Assembly: GCA_009908385.1 (NCBI GenBank)
Contig: JAAAPE010000061.1
Location: 1 to 38,197 of the forward strand
Direction of reading: 5' to 3'
Length of the DNA: 38,197 bases
Source: Gammaproteobacteria bacterium
Lineage (GTDB): Bacteria > Pseudomonadota > Gammaproteobacteria > Xanthomonadales > Wenzhouxiangellaceae
In this document: piece by piece, positions 1 to 8,487 of the stretch
Position numbering within the stretch: position 1 is the stretch's first letter
How the letters are laid out: each line of letters opens with the position of its first letter
Translations under genes and position numbers: made by a program
The notes under the pieces: generated by a model
Database searches by the model: none
Told to the model about the DNA's origin: nothing
What the model saw: the letters and a program-made list of their open reading frames with translations, nothing else

Positions 1-3000
1 GGGATCGAGCGCGGAGAAGTAGCTCCCGTCGGGCCAGCCAGCTGAGTGGTGCAGGATGATCCGCCCGGCGTGCCCGAAACCGTAGAGGCTCAGCGAATCG
101 CCATCGTTCATGGGCACGTCGAACACGGCTACGGAGTCAACGGAAGACAGTTTCGCCAGCCAGATCTGGTACTGACCGCCTTCCTCCGCCAGGACGGCAA
201 GCTGTTGCCCACCGTCGTAGGCGATATCGACCGGCTCGAACGGAATGCCCGTCAGGTCCGCGCGATCCTGTATCCATTGATCGCTCACGACCGGCTCGAG
301 CGTACGAACACCGCTCTTGTAGACCCCATTGAGCGTGCTGTCCTGGCCGACGCTGTATGGATCGATAACCACGTAGGCAGGCCCCAGCTCGGGATCCGTC
401 ACGCGGATCGGTTCGTAGTTGTCCTGCCTGAACCCCTCGACCTGGTTATGGAACACCCTTCCGAAATTGTGTGCCCGAATGAGCGGCGACCGGTCGGTAT
501 CCACGGTCACCACGGTGCTGGCGAGGTCCTGGTTGCCGGATCTCAATCGGACGAGATAATCACCATCAACGACCACCGAGCCGAAGTCATCGCGGCCGTC
601 CCAGCGCAACTGTCCGCGGTCCACCGGGTTTTCCGCAAACTCGCTGAACCTGCGAACCACCTCACCCGGCCGCTCGATGATCAGCTCGACCGCCAGCGGC
701 TCCTCCATCCGGAAGACGAGAAGGGTTTCGTCCTTGACGCCGTCACCGTTGGGCGAGAAATATCGGTTGGTCGTGAACAACGGTCCTTCACCGGCTGCAA
801 GACCTAGGTCCGCCTCGTTGTTCGCCTCCGACTGTTCCGGAACTTCTGCCTGAGCGTCGACAACCACGCGCAAGCGCTCGGGATCTTCAACAGCCCCGAG
901 CGTCCAGGACCAGGACACGGTGACGAATCCCTCACCGGCTACTTCGTCGATGATTCGCGATTCGATGAGACTCTGGCCCTCCGGGCCGATCTCGAGAAGA
1001 TCTACACGAACGCTTTCGGCCGACTGCTCTCCGAGATTGTGAATCCTCGTATCCAGCGTGACCGCCTCGCCGGGGATGGGTGCGGCGGGATCGATCGAAA
1101 AATCCGAGACCTGCACCATCAGGTCCGGGAGGCTCAGCACCTGGTGGTCGAACGCGTGAAGGTTGTCGAGCTCATCGGTCTCGGAGACTTCATCGAGCCT
1201 GTCGGCCTGCAACCAAAGGGTCTGCTGCCCACGCAGCCCGAGCTCGTCGACCTGGACGTTCAGATCGACCGACCCTCCGGGAGCCAGGCCGTTGTCATGG
1301 ACGACATCACCGAGGAGCTGGCCGCCGCTCCTCGGATCGCCGTCGAACAACCCCAGGGAGAAGGCCGGAACGGTTTCTCCACCATCGGAATGAACCGTGG
1401 CGGTCACGTTGAAAGCGTCACCTTCGAACCCCGGGTCGGGCAGGGCCACGACCGAGAGCGGGTCGAGGCGGAGATTCATGCCCTCCGCCGCGGTCACTTC
1501 GAACGAGGCCTCGAGCTCGTTGTTGAGCGGATCGACATCGTTCAGCAATTCTTCGGGATCAGCGTGCGCCGTTACCGTATAAACGCCCGGCACAGCCGGC
1601 TGCCAGTCGAACTCTCGCACCGTTGCGGACAACGAGTCCATGGAGAGTGTGGTGGTGGCCTCGTGGACCGGCTGTCCATCCCCGTCCACAACCTCCAACA
1701 GGACTTCGAACGACGGCGCCGCAGCCAGACCCCGGTTTGCCAGGCCAACCACGATCTTCAACGGATGACCGGCATAGGTTGCTTCTTCCGGCTCCAGCCC
1801 GATGGACTCGACGGCCAGATCGATGCCCGTGCTGACATCCAGGCCGATTTCGACTTCGTTGTTGCTCCGGTCGGCATCTGCGATCAGGCCCTCCGGGTCG
1901 GCGACCAGAATCAGCTGACTGCTCTGGCTACCGTCATATTCAAAGCCGAGACCGAAAGCCACTTCTCCACCGGCCGGCACGTCGAGCGAAGTTTCGGACA
2001 GGACGCCAGGGGGCGTCGCGCCAGCGTCGACCAGCGCCAGGGGGGCATCGCCAACCGCGGTGGACCCGTGGTTCCAGAGCGTTCCCGTGACCTGGACTTC
2101 GACCGGAACGGAATCGATGGCGGCCGGCGAAACGGCCACTGCACTCGGGTGCAGGGCCAGTTCGGGGCCTTCGGGCGGTTCGGAAAGCACCAGCGGAAGG
2201 CGGGCGAAATTGTCTTCGAGCGTCCACTCATCGACGCCATTCGGTCCTTCGACTGCAACCCATACGTCCTGCTCACCTGGCTCGGGTCCGGTCTGCCAGA
2301 GGTAGTGCAGCAGCTGGGAGGAGCCGGCGGAAAGTTCGGCAACCGGGAGCGGATTCGAGAGCGCCACGCCGCCATCGCGAGGATCACCGAGATACCATTG
2401 AGCCGAGGATTGCGGGGCCGTCTCCCGGCCCGAGTTGGCGACCCGGGCCGTCAGCTGAACCATCGAACCCGCGATCGGATTCTCGGGTTGGGCAGCGGGT
2501 TGCCCCGCGATCTGGAGATTGGGCAGGTCCAGAAGGCCCAGGACCAGAACGGCCCGGGCGGTCGAGAATGCGCTTCCCGCCCAATCCCCGGCTTCGCCCT
2601 GCTGCCTGGAAAGCCAGGTGGCCGTCGCGTCGAACAGCGCCGGATCGACTTCGTGACCGATCAGCAGGGCCAGCGCTCGGGCCGTGTCACCCGGCGAAAA
2701 CGTTTCGCCGGCATGCTGGAACTCCCCGCTTGGCCGGTGGCGTGACGCCAGCCAGTCCCGACCCCCGTCGAGCGCTTCGGCGTGCGGCGAGATGGGCAGC
2801 GAGAGCGCCTCGACCGCCGAGAGCGTCGGCGGGAAATGCGTACTGGCGCCCGGGTAATTTCCCCAGCCTCCGTCAGCGTTGCGCGCATCGGCCAGGAACT
2901 CGAGCGCCGCGCTGCTGGATGGTTCCGGAAGCACATCCCAGAAAGCAATCAGGATGCCAGCGGTGTCCTCGACGCTGGACTGATGCTGACTCGTCAGCCC

Positions 3001-4449
3001 CCAACCGCCATCCGGTCGCTGTCGGGCAAGCAGTTGCTCGACCGTTTCCGCGCTCTTGCCCCCCTCGCCCGGCAAGGCGCGCGCCCGCCAGGCCAGCGCT
3101 TCGAGCGTGGCGGGAACAGCATCCAGCAGGGCGGTCTCCGCCAGCGGCAGCGCGTTCGAGTCCGGGCGCAGCAACCGCAGCGCCTCGATCGCCGACGCGG
3201 TGTCGCGCCAGAGGCTGCCGTTACGATCCGTCCAGAAGCCCTGCAGTCCCTGTGCCTGCTCGAGCCAGTCGAGCGCAAGCGCAATCGCGACGTCCGGGGT
3301 TTGCGACGGCGTACTGCCTTGTAGCGGTTCAGGCAATCCCGGCGCGGCGGGAGACGCGGATTCGGGCACGATGTGCAGGATGGCGCGGCCATCGACGAGC
3401 GACGAGAAGCGGTCCTGAATATCACGACGGAGGCGCTCCACCGACGCCAGCAAGCCCGCCGGGACGCTTTCTTCGGGTCGCGTCACGACCACCAGCGCCG
3501 CGCGAAAATGCTTCTGTGATTCGACGACGTCCGGAACCCGGGGGCCCTCGGCGTCGATCACGCTCTCTATGGCGATCCATTCCGGGTCGGCTTGGATCGA
3601 CAAGCCGGCCTCGGGGAACTCGGGCACATCCGGCTGGGGCGACCCGAGCCGAAGCATCGGCGAGACCTCACTGCTATCGGCGAGGCCCGCCAGATACAGA
3701 TCGAGATCCGAGTAGCGACGCATGACGGAACCACTCAGGTACTCGCTCCCGCCCTGCTCGATCCAGTCGTGCCCGTACATCACGGAGGCCTGGGTGTCGA
3801 GAAGTGAGTGCCAGTGGCTGTCGGCGTGGCCCAGGAGGTCGGGCTTGAGCGTGCCGCCTTCCATGTAGCGAACGTAGCTGGACCAGCGGTGCATCAGTTC
3901 GTGGGCGGCAGTCGTCAGGAGATACTGGTACTCGGCCGACTGCGGGAAGAGCCGCTCTGCGCCGGCCCGCCCCAGGTCGATGAAGCCTTGCAGGCGTCCA
4001 CTGGATCCCCAGTCTGCGCTCTGGTCGAATACGGGAAGGCCGATCCCTTCGACGGCATTGCTGACGTGCCAGTACATGCCGTTGGCGGCCAACTCTTCCG
4101 TCCTCAACTCGACCGGGAATGTCGTCAGAACCATCACGAAATCGAAGCGATCTCCCTGGTCCTCGATCACGGCTTCCGTGAGGGCATGGCGGATCGCGAG
4201 GTTGAGCTCGTCGTCAACGTAGGTATCCAGGGGCCACTCCGTGGCGGTCGTCAGGACATTGCCTTGCCGCACGATCGGGCCGAAATAGTCGTCGACGTTT
4301 CGAAGCGACTGGGGTGCCTCGAAGCCTTCAGGCGGATAATCCTCCGGCAGGAAAACATCGGCGTGCACGGGGACGATCGTTGCCGAGCAAAGCAACAGGA
4401 AGAACAACAGGCCGCGAAAGAACGATCGCGGGTGGCCTTTCGGACTCAT
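1..4449 (-). CDS. Large secreted multidomain protein (HExxH motif, toroid, CARDB-like and FlgD-like Ig repeats), C-terminus beyond window
   Basis: The frame runs open from ATG 4449 to the window edge, giving at least 1483 residues; the C-terminus is missing. Residues 1-30 look like a signal peptide (basic start, LLFFLLLC core, cleavage after VHA). HELMH at 183-187 is a zinc-metallopeptidase-type HExxH. Residues about 390-650 carry terpenoid-cyclase/prenyltransferase toroid repeats with DGGWG (Trp 483, Trp 529) and a weaker GDWAG (Trp 623). About 637-1225 holds several CARDB-like beta-sandwich repeats with DxxNNE-type ends. SPNGDG at 1232 and a WDGRDDFG element near Trp 1283 mark an FlgD-like Ig domain; the rest resembles the start of a beta-propeller. 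The start overlaps the upstream gene (ATGA) behind a GAGGA site. I infer an exported, extracellular or surface protein. Protease activity is unproven and the substrate is unknown. Confidence 0.8.
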   Translation of the reverse strand, partial: MSPKGHPRSFFRGLLFFLLLCSATIVPVHADVFLPEDYPPEGFEAPQSLRNVDDYFGPIVRQGNVLTTATEWPLDTYVDDELNLAIRHALTEAVIEDQGDRFDFVMVLTTFPVELRTEELAANGMYWHVSNAVEGIGLPVFDQSADWGSSGRLQGFIDLGRAGAERLFPQSAEYQYLLTTAAHELMHRWSSYVRYMEGGTLKPDLLGHADSHWHSLLDTQASVMYGHDWIEQGGSEYLSGSVMRRYSDLDLYLAGLADSSEVSPMLRLGSPQPDVPEFPEAGLSIQADPEWIAIESVIDAEGPRVPDVVESQKHFRAALVVVTRPEESVPAGLLASVERLRRDIQDRFSSLVDGRAILHIVPESASPAAPGLPEPLQGSTPSQTPDVAIALALDWLEQAQGLQGFWTDRNGSLWRDTASAIEALRLLRPDSNALPLAETALLDAVPATLEALAWRARALPGEGGKSAETVEQLLARQRPDGGWGLTSQHQSSVEDTAGILIAFWDVLPEPSSSAALEFLADARNADGGWGNYPGASTHFPPTLSAVEALSLPISPHAEALDGGRDWLASRHRPSGEFQHAGETFSPGDTARALALLIGHEVDPALFDATATWLSRQQGEAGDWAGSAFSTARAVLVLGLLDLPNLQIAGQPAAQPENPIAGSMVQLTARVANSGRETAPQSSAQWYLGDPRDGGVALSNPLPVAELSAGSSQLLHYLWQTGPEPGEQDVWVAVEGPNGVDEWTLEDNFARLPLVLSEPPEGPELALHPSAVAVSPAAIDSVPVEVQVTGTLWNHGSTAVGDAPLALVDAGATPPGVLSETSLDVPAGGEVAFGLGFEYDGSQSSQLILVADPEGLIADADRSNNEVEIGLDVSTGIDLAVESIGLEPEEATYAGHPLKIVVGLANRGLAAAPSFEVLLEVVDGDGQPVHEATTTLSMDSLSATVREFDWQPAVPGVYTVTAHADPEELLNDVDPLNNELEASFEVTAAEGMNLRLDPLSVVALPDPGFEGDAFNVTATVHSDGGETVPAFSLGLFDGDPRSGGQLLGDVVHDNGLAPGGSVDLNVQVDELGLRGQQTLWLQADRLDEVSETDELDNLHAFDHQVLSLPDLMVQVSDFSIDPAAPIPGEAVTLDTRIHNLGEQSAESVRVDLLEIGPEGQSLIESRIIDEVAGEGFVTVSWSWTLGAVEDPERLRVVVDAQAEVPEQSEANNEADLGLAAGEGPLFTTNRYFSPNGDGVKDETLLVFRMEEPLAVELIIERPGEVVRRFSEFAENPVDRGQLRWDGRDDFGSVVVDGDYLVRLRSGNQDLASTVVTVDTDRSPLIRAHNFGRVFHNQVEGFRQDNYEPIRVTDPELGPAYVVIDPYSVGQDSTLNGVYKSGVRTLEPVVSDQWIQDRADLTGIPFEPVDIAYDGGQQLAVLAEEGGQYQIWLAKLSSVDSVAVFDVPMNDGDSLSLYGFGHAGRIILHHSAGWPDGSYFSALDP

Positions 4450-4880
4450 GGGGTTTCCTCGGGATCGTTGACGCCTGGCTGTGCTTCGATGTCGTCGACG
4501 AACACACCCTGGACTTCGTAATAGATCGACGTGCCAGGTTGAACGCGTTCAACGTCCGGCAGGTCATCTCCCGCTCCGAGGATGACCGATGGGATCGCCC
4601 TGGCGGCAGCCGCTCGTCTTGCCGGAACGAGCACCACATGGTCGGCGCCGATCGATTGCAGGCGCCATTGACCATCGGCGATCTCTTCGCCGGGTCGGTA
4701 GGTTGCCAGCTGCCCCTGAGAATCTGAAAAGACCGATGTTTCGGAAGCGACGGAAAAGCCGATCAATCGCCAGTCAAGATCGGCCTCCCCCCAGCTCGGC
4801 AGCGAGAGGGCAAGACAGAAACCCATAACGAATGAATTACGAACGAATCGCGCCAGATTGCCGTGACGCGACGTCCCCAT
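4446..4880 (-). CDS. Small exported protein with GspC/PilP-like homology-region fold
   Basis: This is a 144-residue protein. It has a basic N-terminus, a hydrophobic stretch (FVMGFCLALSLPSW) typical of a signal peptide, then about 105 residues. The pattern LIGFSVASETSVFSD, YRPGEEIADG, QSIGADHVVL resembles the homology-region domain of type II secretion GspC and the pilus protein PilP. These domains bind a secretin in the periplasm. ATG 4880 is preferred because it leaves a normal signal peptide; a GTG at 4916 in the same frame would add 12 residues. The stop overlaps the start of the giant secreted protein (ATGA), so the pair is probably translationally coupled. Function is inferred from fold-like similarity only; no other secretion gene is nearby. 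Confidence 0.65.
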   Translation of the reverse strand: MGTSRHGNLARFVRNSFVMGFCLALSLPSWGEADLDWRLIGFSVASETSVFSDSQGQLATYRPGEEIADGQWRLQSIGADHVVLVPARRAAAARAIPSVILGAGDDLPDVERVQPGTSIYYEVQGVFVDDIEAQPGVNDPEETP

Positions 4881-5072
4881 GGGCCGAAACGAGGCCCGTC
4901 TCCCTGAAAAAGACACAACGAATTACCATGGTTGCCAGACGTATTGTTCGAGCCCGAAACGTCCAGCGACATTGCCCCTTCGGCGAAACCAATCCCTCAC
5001 AGCGGATCGCCGCTACAACACCGGATCGTCATCAAGATCGTCGAATGGCGCCCCTCAGACCATTCGGTTCGG

Positions 5073-5101
5073 AGTCTACGGAATCGGCAATCGACTTTCA
5101 A
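5073..5101 (-). promoter_or_regulatory. Putative sigma-70 promoter for the 4880-1 gene pair
   Basis: On the minus strand TTGAAA (5101-5096) is followed after 17 bases by TAGACT (5078-5073), matching the consensus 5/6 and 4/6. It lies in the 303-base gap between the membrane protein gene and the GspC-like gene, giving a 5' leader of about 185 bases. Apart from this I see nothing clear in the gap; it is less GC-rich than the genes around it. Confidence 0.4.
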
Positions 5102-5183
5102 CACCACACGCAATAAAGTCCATTGAGGGCTTCCTTGATAAGACAAACCTGATATGAAGTCGCGTTGTGCCTGATGCACTCAA

Positions 5184-6812
5184 TCAGCCTTCATGACCCG
5201 AAACCCATGGCCAGCCTTCGTAGTCGAGCCGAAGACGGCGCGAACCTGGCGGCACAGTCAGCGTCATCGCGCCAGAGTCCGGCTCTGTTTCGATCCGGAC
5301 CGGCTCATCGCCGACCCGGGCTCGCCAACTCGGGAAGTTCAAGTGCTTCAGGCGGATCGTGCTCATCCGCGTCGCTTCGTAGTCGATGACAATCCGGTGC
5401 TGCGCCCGACTGAGTGAGCGAACTCGCAAATCCCCCGTTCTCACCCAGACAAACGGCATGGGATCCCTTTCCAGATCGAGCCTCCAACCCTCTCCCATCG
5501 ATTTCGGCCGCATTTCGAGGGTCGGCCAGAATTCGTCTCGGATAGCACGCTCCGCCCTGGCTCCGGAAATGCGCTCGCTCTCCAGGCCCCAGTTACCAGC
5601 CCAGGGACCGGCGCCTACGACCGCGAGCGAGGTGGCGAACATCAACGCCAGAGTGAAACCCGGCACAACCAGGACCAGAGCTCTCGTGCGGCCGGGAAGC
5701 AGCGCAATCCCCTTCCAGCACACTTGGATGGAAAGCGCTAGCAGCCCGAAACCGAGCAGCCAATGAACGCCCAACCATCGCCAGGCGAACATGAGATACC
5801 CCACCGGCGGTATGGTCTCTGCAAGCCAGACCCCAGCCGGGCTCATGATGTAAAAGCAGGTCAGGACGGATAGAACCAGTGCCGTAGCAAGACCCCTGGC
5901 GTCTTTGCAGCAGCGCCATGTCGCCGCATAGCAAGCCATTGCGACCACCAGACCAGCGATGGCCAGCCCGTCGAATAGAGTTCGAAAGTCGTGGAAGGCT
6001 CCGTAAGGTGGCTCGGGGCGGCTAAACAGGACGTTGTGCTCCCACGACCATGCCGGGTTGAGGAGAAATTCCCACTGGACCAGGTCACGGAACAAGAGTA
6101 GGGGCAGCCAGTACCACACGGATGCAAGCAGCCCGACGGCGCCGCCGGCAATGGCCTGGAGGGCACCCTTCTTCTCGCCGCGGATAAGGACAAAGCAGAG
6201 CAGAATCGCCGTTACGATCGCTGCCTGCACCGCGATCATCGGGTGAGCAAGAATCATCAAGGCCGAAACCGCGGCAACAGTGGATATCTGTTTTCCCGCG
6301 CTTTGCCCCGGGGACAGCACGGCCCCAAGCAACCAGGGGATGAGGGCAACGGCCAACCCGCTCGCGGGCATGTGAATCTGATATAGCTTCAAAAGGAATG
6401 GCGGAGATAGCGCCCAAAGGGCGCCCGCGGTCGCTGCGACAACGGCGCCGGACCAAAGCCGAAACAGGCGATAGCTCCCGAGTGCCGCAGCCAGGATCGT
6501 CACCAGATAGACCAGCGACCAGGCGACCGGCATGGCCAGGCCAAGGAGCAATGGAACGGAACCCAGGTAGTACGAAAGCGGCGGATAGAACAGAAACGTA
6601 GGGGCGCCGTATCCGCCGTTGGCATCCGCGTGCCAGTATGGCCGCCATTCTCCTTCGAGAAGGGACTGGGAGAAACCCTGCAGGCGAAACCAATGAACAT
6701 GCCAATCGCCGCTGTCGATCATCCCCGACAGCTGCATGGGCAGCCAGGCCAGAACGGACCCGATCAGAACGACTAAGACTGCGATTCGACGATCGTTCAA
6801 TAGCTGATTCAT
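5184..6812 (-). CDS. Polytopic membrane protein, GT-C/YfhO-like (6-pyruvoyl-tetrahydropterin-synthase-related membrane family)
   Basis: A 542-residue protein with about ten or more hydrophobic helices. An early periplasmic loop holds two acidic residues (DSGDWHVHW, Asp 33 and Asp 36), followed by YGAPTFLFYPPLSYYLG around 68-84. That signature belongs to membrane proteins annotated as PTPS-related and to YfhO/GT-C glycosyltransferase relatives, which use lipid-linked sugars. The last 100 residues are soluble and beta-rich (FPSWRARV, then PGSRRLRLDYEGW), as in YfhO-type C-terminal domains. ATG 6812 is chosen because the first helix begins 10 residues later and AGG lies just upstream; the frame stays open upstream for 98 more codons, but that stretch is basic and looks untranslated. 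The sugar donor and acceptor are unknown. Confidence 0.7.
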   Translation of the reverse strand: MNQLLNDRRIAVLVVLIGSVLAWLPMQLSGMIDSGDWHVHWFRLQGFSQSLLEGEWRPYWHADANGGYGAPTFLFYPPLSYYLGSVPLLLGLAMPVAWSLVYLVTILAAALGSYRLFRLWSGAVVAATAGALWALSPPFLLKLYQIHMPASGLAVALIPWLLGAVLSPGQSAGKQISTVAAVSALMILAHPMIAVQAAIVTAILLCFVLIRGEKKGALQAIAGGAVGLLASVWYWLPLLLFRDLVQWEFLLNPAWSWEHNVLFSRPEPPYGAFHDFRTLFDGLAIAGLVVAMACYAATWRCCKDARGLATALVLSVLTCFYIMSPAGVWLAETIPPVGYLMFAWRWLGVHWLLGFGLLALSIQVCWKGIALLPGRTRALVLVVPGFTLALMFATSLAVVGAGPWAGNWGLESERISGARAERAIRDEFWPTLEMRPKSMGEGWRLDLERDPMPFVWVRTGDLRVRSLSRAQHRIVIDYEATRMSTIRLKHLNFPSWRARVGDEPVRIETEPDSGAMTLTVPPGSRRLRLDYEGWPWVSGHEG

Positions 6813-7122
6813 CGACCTGGCATGATCGAAGCTTCTCGCGCCGGTTGATACGAGCAAACTCGGTGCTCGGTAAAGCCTCTTCAGACATGGCTTGAACGAT
6901 CCGCTTGACCGCCAACGCCCAGCAGGCGCGATTCTAGCAGACAGCACCGACGGCCAGCCGACTTCCGCCCATCTCATTGAAAGGCGGGCGTTGTTCAGCA
7001 GGTTCCGCTTCGACGGATCCATACGAACTTTGCTGGCTGTACGTGCAATTGCGTAATGACCTGCCCGGCGCCCTGGATCAGAATACCGGCCAGTTTCGAG
7101 ACTCAAAACCGGAGACGAAGAG
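6813..7122. other. Divergent intergenic region (310 bases)
   Basis: This region separates the minus-strand membrane protein gene from the plus-strand doxX-like gene. It holds a good extended -10 element for the minus strand (6931-6939). I found no convincing plus-strand sigma-70 promoter; TTGCTG near 7030 lacks a fitting -10. No small gene with a plausible ribosome site is seen. Confidence 0.5.
6931..6939 (-). promoter_or_regulatory. Putative extended -10 promoter for the GT-C-like gene
   Basis: Minus-strand TGCTAGAAT (6939-6931) is an extended -10 with TAGAAT matching 5/6. No good -35 hexamer is present at 16-18 bases, which extended -10 promoters can lack. It would give a leader of about 110 bases before ATG 6812. 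Confidence 0.4.
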
Positions 7123-7803
7123 ATGTTCCTGATTGCCGTTCGAAATCGCCTGGAGGGCGCGGGTACGTGGCTCGCGCCGCTGGGTTTGCGTCTGCTGCTC
7201 GCCTACGAATTCTTCAGCGCCGGGCAGCGCAAGCTCGGGGCCGGGCTGGGCGAGGCGCCGGGCTGGTTCGCCGAGCAGAACTTCCCCTTTCCGTTCGGGA
7301 TGCTGCCGCCGGACATCAACTGGATGCTGGTCACCCTGGGCGAACTGGTAGCCGGGGTGGCGCTGTTGCTGGGCGTGTTGACCCGCTTTTTCGCGCTGGT
7401 GCTGATCGTGATCACCACCGTCGCGATCGCCGCGGTGCACTGGCCGGAGTCCTTTGCCAGCCTGGGGCAGCTCTGGGAGGGCTACTCGGTCTCGCGCGTC
7501 ATGGACGACGGTGATTTCCGGGGCAACTTCCGCATTCCCCTGTTGTTCCTGGCGATGCTCCTCCCGCTTCTGTTCACCGGGCCGGGCAAGCTCAGCGTGG
7601 ACCATCTCGTAACGCGTCTGGCCGGGCCCGTGCGGCTCGAACCGGTCACGGACGCCGCGTCATTCGCCCTGGCCGCGGCGGTCGGTTCGCTCCTGACGAT
7701 CTGGCTGATCCCTTCCTGGGGCATCGTGCTGGGCGTGGTTGCCGTTGCGCTGTTCGTTCGTGCCAGAATGAGCCCAGGTACCCATTCGGTTCCTGATCAG
7801 TGA
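7123..7803 (+). CDS. DoxX family inner-membrane protein
   Basis: A 226-residue protein with four or five hydrophobic helices. The N-terminal half carries the DoxX pattern: LLLAYEFFSAGQRKL in the first helix, a short loop with WFAEQNFPFPFGMLP, then LGELVAGVALLLGVLTRFFAL. DoxX proteins are small integral membrane proteins related to the quinone-interacting DoxD and to YphA/HvfX types; most have no assigned reaction. The ATG follows a GAAGAG ribosome site. The stop overlaps the start of the response regulator (TGATG), so the two are probably co-translated. That arrangement suggests a link between a membrane redox function and the two-component pair, which is inference. Confidence 0.8.
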   Translation: MFLIAVRNRLEGAGTWLAPLGLRLLLAYEFFSAGQRKLGAGLGEAPGWFAEQNFPFPFGMLPPDINWMLVTLGELVAGVALLLGVLTRFFALVLIVITTVAIAAVHWPESFASLGQLWEGYSVSRVMDDGDFRGNFRIPLLFLAMLLPLLFTGPGKLSVDHLVTRLAGPVRLEPVTDAASFALAAAVGSLLTIWLIPSWGIVLGVVAVALFVRARMSPGTHSVPDQ

Positions 7804-8459
7804 TGAGATCGGAGGGCAAGACGGCAACGGGTCGCGCACCGGCGCCCTGCGTGTTCGTGACCGACGACGACGATTCGGTCCGGGAGGCGATCGCCTTCCT
7901 GCTGCGCTCGGAAGAATTGGACTTTCAGCTCTGCGCCTCGGCCGAAGAGCTGCTCGAACGGGTCGGCCCCGATCACCGGGGCTGCATCCTGCTCGACGTG
8001 CGCATGCCGGGCATGGACGGGCTGCAGGCGCAGCGTGCGCTGAACGAACGCGGCATCCGCCTGCCGGTGATCTTCATCTCCGGTCATGCCGACGTCAGCA
8101 CGGCCGTCCGCGCCGTCCAGGCCGGGGCGCTCGACTTCGTCGAGAAACCGTTCGAGGATGAACTGCTGGTCGAGAAGATCCGGAACGCGCTCGATCTCGA
8201 CCTGGAAGAATGGCAGAGCGAGATCGAGCGCGACGACATCGAGCGACGGATCCTGTCGCTCACGCCGAGAGAGCGGCAGGTGGTGGAAGGCATCCTGGAG
8301 GGCAAGCTCAACAAGATCATCGCCGACGACCTCGATATCAGCGTGCGCACGGTCGAGATTCACCGCGCCAACGCGCTCGAGAAGATCGGGGCGCGCAACA
8401 GCTCGCAGATGATCCGCATGGTCCTGTCGAGCCACAGTTACCGCGACTGGCTGCTGTGA
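7803..8459 (+). CDS. FixJ/TtrR-type response regulator (receiver plus LuxR-type HTH)
   Basis: A 218-residue cytoplasmic regulator. The receiver domain spans about 15-130, with the acidic pocket DDDD at 21-24, phospho-acceptor Asp 65 in LLDVRMPGMDG, and the conserved Lys in FVEKPF. A LuxR/GerE helix-turn-helix follows at about 150-210 (LTPRERQVV, then ISVRTVEIHRANALEKIGARN). Phosphorylation should lead to DNA binding and transcription control. ATG 7803 overlaps the stop of the DoxX gene; a GTG three bases earlier is in frame. The likely partner kinase is encoded convergently, 28 bases away. FixJ, TodT and TtrR families share this layout, so the target genes cannot be told from sequence. Confidence 0.9.
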   Translation: MRSEGKTATGRAPAPCVFVTDDDDSVREAIAFLLRSEELDFQLCASAEELLERVGPDHRGCILLDVRMPGMDGLQAQRALNERGIRLPVIFISGHADVSTAVRAVQAGALDFVEKPFEDELLVEKIRNALDLDLEEWQSEIERDDIERRILSLTPRERQVVEGILEGKLNKIIADDLDISVRTVEIHRANALEKIGARNSSQMIRMVLSSHSYRDWLL

Positions 8460-8465
8460 CGTCTT

Positions 8466-8481
8466 CCGCCGGCCCTGGCGG
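8466..8481. terminator. Short GC hairpin between convergent genes
   Basis: CCGCC (8466-8470) and GGCGG (8477-8481) flank a 6-base loop in the 28-base gap between the convergent regulator and kinase genes. There is no T-run on either side, so an intrinsic terminator is only possible. Confidence 0.25.
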
Positions 8482-8487
8482 CCCCGG

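Noticed and set aside
1039-2745. Long plus-strand open frame of 568 codons (and 46-807, 2568-3725, 3808-4521)
   Set aside because: Exactly opposite the giant minus-strand secreted protein in the codon-aligned register; rich in Arg, His and Gln with no recognisable domain, while the minus strand has a signal peptide and known motifs.
1-4449. Type IX secretion substrate, suggested by the FlgD-like Ig domain
   Set aside because: The gammaproteobacterial context argues against type IX secretion, and the C-terminus that would carry a sorting domain is outside the window.
6813-7106. Longer N-terminus of the GT-C-like protein, starting at 7106
   Set aside because: The added 98 residues are basic and irregular, contain the putative promoter, and precede the normal membrane-protein start at 6812.
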